Shown here: piece by piece, positions 60,103-64,000 of the stretch
How the letters are laid out: each line of letters opens with the position of its first letter
Numbering within the stretch: the stretch's first letter is position 1
NCBI GenBank assembly: GCA_949840885.1
Contig: CATKYJ010000001.1
Location: 1-64,000 of the forward strand
Source of the DNA: an uncultured Acetatifactor sp.
GTDB lineage: Bacteria; Bacillota; Clostridia; Lachnospirales; Lachnospiraceae
Direction of reading: 5' to 3'
DNA: 64,000 nt
Position numbers and translations under genes: made by a program
Notes under the pieces: generated by a model
Told to the model about the DNA's origin: nothing
Databases searched by the model: none
The model's input: the letters and a program-made list of their open reading frames with translations, nothing else

Positions 60103-60315
60103 ATGAAAAAAATATTAGCAATCTTATTTTTGGTTTTTGGCTTTTTGGAAATTATCATATTAAGTATAATTTCGACATTTGATAATGTCGAATATCACCG
60201 AAATCATTTCATAGCATTTATGTCTCATTATGGTCTGTGGGCATTTTTCATTGGAGCATGGATTATGGTATGTTTAGGCATATTATTTTTGGTTCTTAAC
60301 GATAGGAAAAAATAG
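60103..60315 (+). CDS. Small two-pass membrane protein
   Basis: A 70-residue protein: helix 1 at about 2-25 (ILAILFLVFGFLEIIILSII), a polar loop with several His (VEYHRNHF), helix 2 at about 40-63, and a basic end NDRKK. GGAGGAG lies before the ATG at 60103; the frame's upstream ATG-less extension is not used. Complete unit with its own promoter and terminator. No family recognised; it lies divergently near the agr-linked secreted protein. Confidence 0.65.
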   Translation: MKKILAILFLVFGFLEIIILSIISTFDNVEYHRNHFIAFMSHYGLWAFFIGAWIMVCLGILFLVLNDRKK

Positions 60316-60336
60316 AGGGCAGAAAATACTGCCCTC
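60305..60336. terminator. Bidirectional terminator
   Basis: GAGGGCAG-6-CTGCCCTC (60315-60336). On the minus strand it is followed by TATTTTTT and serves the secreted protein gene; on the plus strand it follows the small membrane protein gene directly (its stop codon lies just before the stem). Confidence 0.85.
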
Positions 60337-60351
60337 ATTAATAAGACTATT

Positions 60352-61191
60352 TTAAATAATAGGTGCAGTTGTTGGCGGTAAAGGAGTTGGCGCATATAAA
60401 TCACGAGCCGTATTCTCCCTTGACCATGCTTCTGTTGTTTCAAGAATTTTTATGTTTTCTTCTCCCTCCTGGTCTTCATACCATACATTTTCATAGACAC
60501 CTGATCCTGTAGGTATTATTGTTGTGATTTTAATTCTTCCATAATATATATCTTTCCAAAATGCTATGTATGGTCTCCAATTTATGGTGTTCCAGGGCTC
60601 ACAAAAGGCACTTTCATTAACGGTTGTTGTATACGTTGTGGTGGTTTCAGCACTGAATGAACCTATGTATTTTTCTATCTCTTTACTGCCCTTATAACCT
60701 AATGTTGTACTAACATCCTTTGTTTCAGTATATCCTTTAGTTATACCCACCCCAGAACGATAAGCATCAATTCCAATCCACGAAGTAGCATAAGCACACC
60801 ACTTCTGTCTCTCTTTTTTGTAAGGCGTAATTTGCCACTCTGGATGATCATAAATCCCATACATTGGTGCAATTCCCTGCTTAAAGTCATCACTATTATA
60901 GTAAGAAACTATTTGCTCTATTTCTTTACTATCGAGGGGTGTGTTTTCTTCTAGCGCCTTAGCAAATTCTACTTCCGTCATTTCTGCTATGTCTTCTACA
61001 GAAAACAGGAGGTGATCGTTTATTTCAGGTTCTTCCATCGAAAATGGCTGAGGTGAGTCATAGTAATATACCTCACCCATAGGTACCGTAACAACATCCG
61101 CTTCTTTTGCAAAAGCAGTAGCGGATAATCCCATAGCCATGATAGCAGATACAGTAAGGCACAATAGATTCTTAAAATGTTTGTTTCTCAT
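60352..61191 (-). CDS. Secreted protein of unknown function downstream of agr
   Basis: A 279-residue protein with a Sec signal peptide ending about residue 28 (SATAFAKEA). It has an acidic propeptide-like stretch (about 30-105, with VEDIAEMTEVEFAKALEENTPLDSKEIEQI), then a body with W/Y-rich beta segments (HPEWQITPYKKERQKWCAYATSW; STTLGYKGSKEIEKYIGSFSAETTTTYTTTVNE; INWRPYIAFWKDIYYGRIKITTIIPTGSG) and a Pro/Thr tail PTPLPPTTAPII. The segment with alternating Ser/Thr/Tyr around GSFSAETTTTYTTTVNE is of the kind found in pore-forming toxins and parasporin-like beta-barrels, but this is speculative. It lies 87 bases after agrB in the same direction. Confidence 0.6.
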   Translation of the reverse strand: MRNKHFKNLLCLTVSAIMAMGLSATAFAKEADVVTVPMGEVYYYDSPQPFSMEEPEINDHLLFSVEDIAEMTEVEFAKALEENTPLDSKEIEQIVSYYNSDDFKQGIAPMYGIYDHPEWQITPYKKERQKWCAYATSWIGIDAYRSGVGITKGYTETKDVSTTLGYKGSKEIEKYIGSFSAETTTTYTTTVNESAFCEPWNTINWRPYIAFWKDIYYGRIKITTIIPTGSGVYENVWYEDQEGEENIKILETTEAWSRENTARDLYAPTPLPPTTAPII

Positions 61192-61278
61192 AAAAGAACT
61201 CTCCTTTCACTTTACTTCTTGGTCTTCGGCTCTTCAAGTTCCATATTACGCTGCATTTGAAGCCATTTATTTCTGTCT

Positions 61279-61836
61279 CTATAATTTTGCCTTTCCTATT
61301 AGCAAAGACATTCCCACAACAAAAAAACCTATCGTTATCACCGTAATCAATTCCTCCCGCTTGAATGCCAGTGCTATCACAAACAACGTACTTTCCAGCA
61401 ATAATACCATCCTCGTCCGCTTTCGATAGATCCGATATTCCACCTGATCTAAACGTTTATTTTCATTTTCAACAGGTGCCAGCAAGAATATGATTGCGAA
61501 GAAAAACACTGTAACCAATATGTAGCCTAACTCTGGCCATTCAATCTGAACGAAACAGATAACTGACACGAATAAAATTGCCGATGAATACAACAGGCAT
61601 CTGCCTTTTGTCTCTGCATGGTATCCTCCGGCATTCTTTCTTAAGGGGAATATCAGCAACCATAACCAAAAGCTACCCCGCAGGAAACCAAAGCAATATC
61701 CTATCAGCAGCGTTATGAACATTCCCAGCAGACTGCTCCCAAGGTTTTCCAGTCCATACTCCACGACCTCTACTTCTTCCGATGATATGATCCTGTCTCT
61801 CAGGAGAATTCCTGCCAGCTTTTTTCCAATCCTCAA
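61279..61836 (-). CDS. agrB: AgrB-family autoinducer peptide maturation protease
   Basis: A 185-residue membrane cysteine endopeptidase that cuts AgrD and closes the thiolactone ring. The catalytic pair is in the cytoplasmic loop NAGGYHAETKGRCLLY (His and Cys seven apart, as in AgrB). About five membrane segments follow and precede it. I prefer the TTG at 61836, which overlaps the agrD stop (TTGA) and gives the usual N-terminus RIGKKLAGILL; the ATG at 61896 would lie deep inside agrD. Start is therefore less sure than identity. Confidence 0.88.
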   Translation of the reverse strand: MRIGKKLAGILLRDRIISSEEVEVVEYGLENLGSSLLGMFITLLIGYCFGFLRGSFWLWLLIFPLRKNAGGYHAETKGRCLLYSSAILFVSVICFVQIEWPELGYILVTVFFFAIIFLLAPVENENKRLDQVEYRIYRKRTRMVLLLESTLFVIALAFKREELITVITIGFFVVGMSLLIGKAKL

Positions 61837-61982
61837 AACTTCCGCAAAGCTTTGACTTTCTCGGATTCCTTGGGCTGATAACCCAGACATGAACATGCAG
61901 TATTGGCCTCAATGCTTGCAGATTTCTTAGCGATTGTTGCAATTACATGTTCAACTTTTCTTTTGGCTTTCTCCATTTTCAT
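61833..61982 (-). CDS. agrD: AgrD cyclic peptide autoinducer precursor
   Basis: A 49-residue precursor: amphipathic leader MKMEKAKRKVEHVIATIAKK, core EANTACSCLGYQ and charged recognition tail PKESEKVKALRKF. By analogy with staphylococcal AgrD, where the ring Cys is followed by four residues and then the PK-type tail, the mature signal may be a peptide with ring C-L-G-Y-Q. A second Cys two residues before is unusual. GGAGG lies nine bases before the ATG. Overlaps agrB by four bases. Confidence 0.88.
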   Translation of the reverse strand: MKMEKAKRKVEHVIATIAKKSASIEANTACSCLGYQPKESEKVKALRKF

Positions 61983-62078
61983 TGCTTTCAACCTCCTTTC
62001 TGAAAGCAGTTTAGCACAAAAAATCAAATCGTGCCGTTTCTTGTACTAATTTGGCTATGTTCATGTAATAATTGGGAT

Positions 62079-63410
62079 TCAGTTTTTATCTTCGGTCAGA
62101 TACAAGAGCAAAATAACTCGAAACAAATCGCCATCAGGACATACTTCCATCATCCCATTATATTTGTGCACGATTTTTCTTACATTCTCCAGGCCGATAC
62201 CATGACTTTCCTTTACTCTTTTCGTTGTAAGAAATTTTCCCTGATATTTTTCCAGTTTCCCGTCATAGCTGTTTTCAATCTGTATTCTCAGAAAGCCTTG
62301 ATGCAATTCAATCTCTATATCCAGTCTTTTCTCTTCTGTCTGCTTTGCCGCCTCGATGCTGTTCTCCAGCAGATTCCCCAGGATCACATTGATGTCAAAA
62401 GAATTGTTCACTGTTTTTGGAAGCTGTACTTTTACATTTACATTGCACTGTTCTTCCTTTGCCCTGTAAAGCATATAGTTCATTACACTGTCAATTTCGA
62501 TATTTCCGGAAGCCACAATCTCATTTGGGTTGGTTATAAATTCCTGCATATCATCAATATATTCTTCAATCGCTCTGTTCTCACCTCTTGCCGCCAGTAT
62601 CTTCAACTCATTCATATGGTGTTTCATATCGTGACGCAATGCTTTTACCTTTTCTTCACCTTGCAGCATTACATCCAGTTGGTTCGCATATCCCTTAATC
62701 TCCTGCCGCAATGTTCCGTTTTCATATTGATGGAATAAAGTTTCTGACAGAATATTATATAGATAAAAAGTAAAAAAATTAACCACAATAAGTCCGATGC
62801 TCACTATCACGATTCCTGTTCTTGTGCAGCTTTCCGTATAGGCTATCGCACAAATCATCCCAATGCTGCACAGCGGCAGTAAAATAAGCGATATGTTCTG
62901 TATATTCTCTGTCTTTCGCCGGGCATCCACAATTTTTTCCGTAATCTGCTCGCAGACCAGCACCAGAAATACATCCAGCACTTCATAAATCTGATCGAAC
63001 CCCATACCGTCCTTATAATCTACAAAGGGGAGGATAGCTGCCATACTGCATCCCATGTTAATTATGTAAACCGAAGCGGTCACGAATAAAATCATCTTCA
63101 GCGCTTTTGTGTATGTCAGGGCAATCAGCCCAATTCCAAGCAGATTACAGGCAACATTAACCCACATCGTATGAAAGGCCAGGTAAGCTGCCGTATTGAC
63201 TACGAAAAAGCCTCCATATGCCAACACATGCCTCATCCGATTGCTGCCCTTTTCATTTTTACACCCCCATGCCCGCCTCCGGCGGGCACTAATTTCAATA
63301 TTTGGAAATTCATTTCCAAACTTCTGGCCCTGCAAAAATATGTGCATAAATCTGCTAATTATGTAAATCCTAAACAGGTTTGTACTAACACAAATAATGA
63401 AATCCGTCAT
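62079..63410 (-). CDS. agrC: AgrC-like GHKL sensor histidine kinase
   Basis: A 443-residue kinase. The N-terminal half has about six membrane segments that should bind the autoinducer. The C-terminal GHKL part has the H-box KALRHDMKHHMNEL, N-box VILGNLLENSIEAAK and G-box SHGIGLENVRKIV. The ATG overlaps the agrA stop by four bases (ATGA). Residues about 28-57, between the first hydrophobic stretch and NRMRHVLAYGG, are hydrophilic, Arg-rich and encoded by two back-to-back palindromes, which looks like an in-frame insertion. Confidence 0.9.
   Translation of the reverse strand: MTDFIICVSTNLFRIYIISRFMHIFLQGQKFGNEFPNIEISARRRRAWGCKNEKGSNRMRHVLAYGGFFVVNTAAYLAFHTMWVNVACNLLGIGLIALTYTKALKMILFVTASVYIINMGCSMAAILPFVDYKDGMGFDQIYEVLDVFLVLVCEQITEKIVDARRKTENIQNISLILLPLCSIGMICAIAYTESCTRTGIVIVSIGLIVVNFFTFYLYNILSETLFHQYENGTLRQEIKGYANQLDVMLQGEEKVKALRHDMKHHMNELKILAARGENRAIEEYIDDMQEFITNPNEIVASGNIEIDSVMNYMLYRAKEEQCNVNVKVQLPKTVNNSFDINVILGNLLENSIEAAKQTEEKRLDIEIELHQGFLRIQIENSYDGKLEKYQGKFLTTKRVKESHGIGLENVRKIVHKYNGMMEVCPDGDLFRVILLLYLTEDKN
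63271..63320. repeat. Two adjacent palindromes inside agrC
   Basis: GCCCGCC-3-GGCGGGC at 63271-63287 and the perfect TTTGGAAAT-2-ATTTCCAAA at 63301-63320, 13 bases apart. The first is GC-rich in an AT-rich gene. They encode the stretch KFGNEFPNIEISARRRRAW. Confidence 0.85.
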
Positions 63411-64000
63411 GATAACCCCTTTAATAACCTCTCTCTTACCTGTTTTCGATATGCTTTGCTGATTGGCAGTATCGTGTTATTATCCATCTCCACTGTTTCA
63501 TAGGCATACCTTGCTACATGAGCCTGGTTTATCACATATGAGTGGTGAATCGCAAAAAACTCTTTGGACAGTCTCTTCTCCAAGCCCCTGATTCCGCCAT
63601 AAAACTCTTTCTCATCACCCACTGTCACTATTTTTACCTTCCGTCCTTTGCTCTCAAAATACAGAATATTGCCATATGAAATATAGTAATAGTCCCTGCC
63701 GTTTTGGAAGCCAAATTTTTCTGAATTCCTCTTAAGCAATTTCGCTGCCAGTTCCAGGGAATCTTCTATCTGCTGCACGGCGATTGGCTTGACCAGGAAA
63801 TCTAGGGGTTGAGTCCTAAATAATTTTTGCGCATATGCAGAATGCCCTGAGATATAAATGATCTGCATCCCCCTGTCTTCCATCTTGTTTCGGATAAAGC
63901 CGCCTACCTCTATTCCCGTCAGCTTGACGAGCTCTATGTCAAGAAACAGTATGTCAAGATGGCCTCCCTGTTCAAGATATTGGCATAGTTCTTCTCCTGC
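63407..64000 (-). CDS. agrA: AgrA-like LytTR response regulator (5' end outside window)
   Basis: A partial gene running off the right edge; 197 residues are visible. The receiver domain retains the phosphoacceptor Asp in ILFLDIELVKLTGIEVG and the switch-region IIYISGHSAYA and conserved Lys in FLVKPI. The LytTR DNA-binding domain covers about the last 100 residues (YYYISYGNILYFESKGRKVKIVTVGDEKEFYGGI; FFAIHHSYVINQAHV). Phosphorylated by AgrC, it should activate agr and target genes through direct repeats. First visible gene of the agr operon. Confidence 0.92.
   Translation of the reverse strand, partial: AGEELCQYLEQGGHLDILFLDIELVKLTGIEVGGFIRNKMEDRGMQIIYISGHSAYAQKLFRTQPLDFLVKPIAVQQIEDSLELAAKLLKRNSEKFGFQNGRDYYYISYGNILYFESKGRKVKIVTVGDEKEFYGGIRGLEKRLSKEFFAIHHSYVINQAHVARYAYETVEMDNNTILPISKAYRKQVRERLLKGLS

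Noticed and set aside
61199..61300. A short frame after agrB ending NMELEEPKTKK
   Set aside because: No start codon with a ribosome site; it partly overlaps agrB in another frame and is too short to support.
1..64000. CRISPR array, tRNA/rRNA genes, prophage or intact insertion sequence
   Set aside because: No regularly spaced repeats with unique spacers, no cloverleaf-like tRNA ends, and no transposase or phage structural gene with intact motifs were seen on either strand. The tandem arrays found have no spacers.

Overview
The window reads as chromosomal DNA of a gut-type member of the Lachnospiraceae (Bacillota, Clostridia). Reasons: MalFG-, LplB- and YtcP-type sugar importers with no ATPase of their own, many lipobox solute-binding proteins, strong AGGAGG ribosome sites with occasional GTG/TTG starts, a CD3324-family regulator, DUF6591 and DUF3892 proteins, and a clostridial agr locus. 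Most of the window looks moderately GC-rich by eye; about 30.0-33.4 kb and 59.2-64 kb are clearly more AT-rich. Genus and species cannot be fixed from the sequence. I saw no tRNA, rRNA, CRISPR array, phage structural gene or intact insertion sequence.

Layout. (1) 0.2-1.35 kb: a DtxR/MntR-like regulator and a membrane-anchored FMN-bind-like protein, closed by a strong terminator. (2) 1.5-19.1 kb, minus strand: a GH30 lipoprotein, then a nine-gene operon read from 17.5 down to 3.4 kb. It holds two unusual solute-binding proteins (one with C-terminal Ig-like modules, one membrane-anchored with a large N-terminal region resembling carbohydrate-binding modules), two permease pairs, an NHL-propeller/TPR membrane protein, a YIP1-family protein and a DUF5696 protein. 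A LacI regulator lies upstream. (3) 19.4-30.0 kb: a second sugar locus with two AraC regulators, two Gfo/Idh/MocA dehydrogenases, an LplB/YtcP-type importer with its lipoprotein, and a GH127 beta-L-arabinofuranosidase. A 15-bp tandem repeat lies in front of the second araC. (4) 30.0-33.7 kb: an accessory patch of toxin-antitoxin debris (HicB and PIN remnants, an intact RelE/AbrB pair), MerR and Xre regulators, and a 44-bp direct repeat. (5) 33.8-45.5 kb, minus strand: nadE, hslO, a methyltransferase, a Pro-rich anchored protein, a large M6-type metalloprotease, a TPR lipoprotein, a small multidrug export protein, hisC and a GT2 glycosyltransferase. (6) 45.6-55.1 kb: a 37-residue membrane peptide gene with its own promoter and terminator, an L-fucose/L-arabinose isomerase-family enzyme, a solute-binding lipoprotein, DUF3892, a MerR remnant, alpha-xylosidase yicI, a CD3324-family regulator and an unknown 356-residue protein. 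(7) 55.2-58.9 kb: a GNAT acetyltransferase and a complete polar amino-acid ABC importer. (8) 58.9-64 kb: a decayed Rpn-family nuclease, an SdpI-like membrane protein, and an agr quorum-sensing operon (agrA-agrC-agrD-agrB) followed by a secreted protein of unknown function.

Together the enzymes (GH30, GH127, GH31 alpha-xylosidase, sugar isomerase) and importers suggest use of plant cell-wall oligosaccharides such as arabinogalactan, arabinan and xyloglucan. None of the sugar importers has a local ATPase, so a shared MsmX-type ATPase elsewhere is expected. The least explained units are the nine-gene operon and the secreted protein behind agr.
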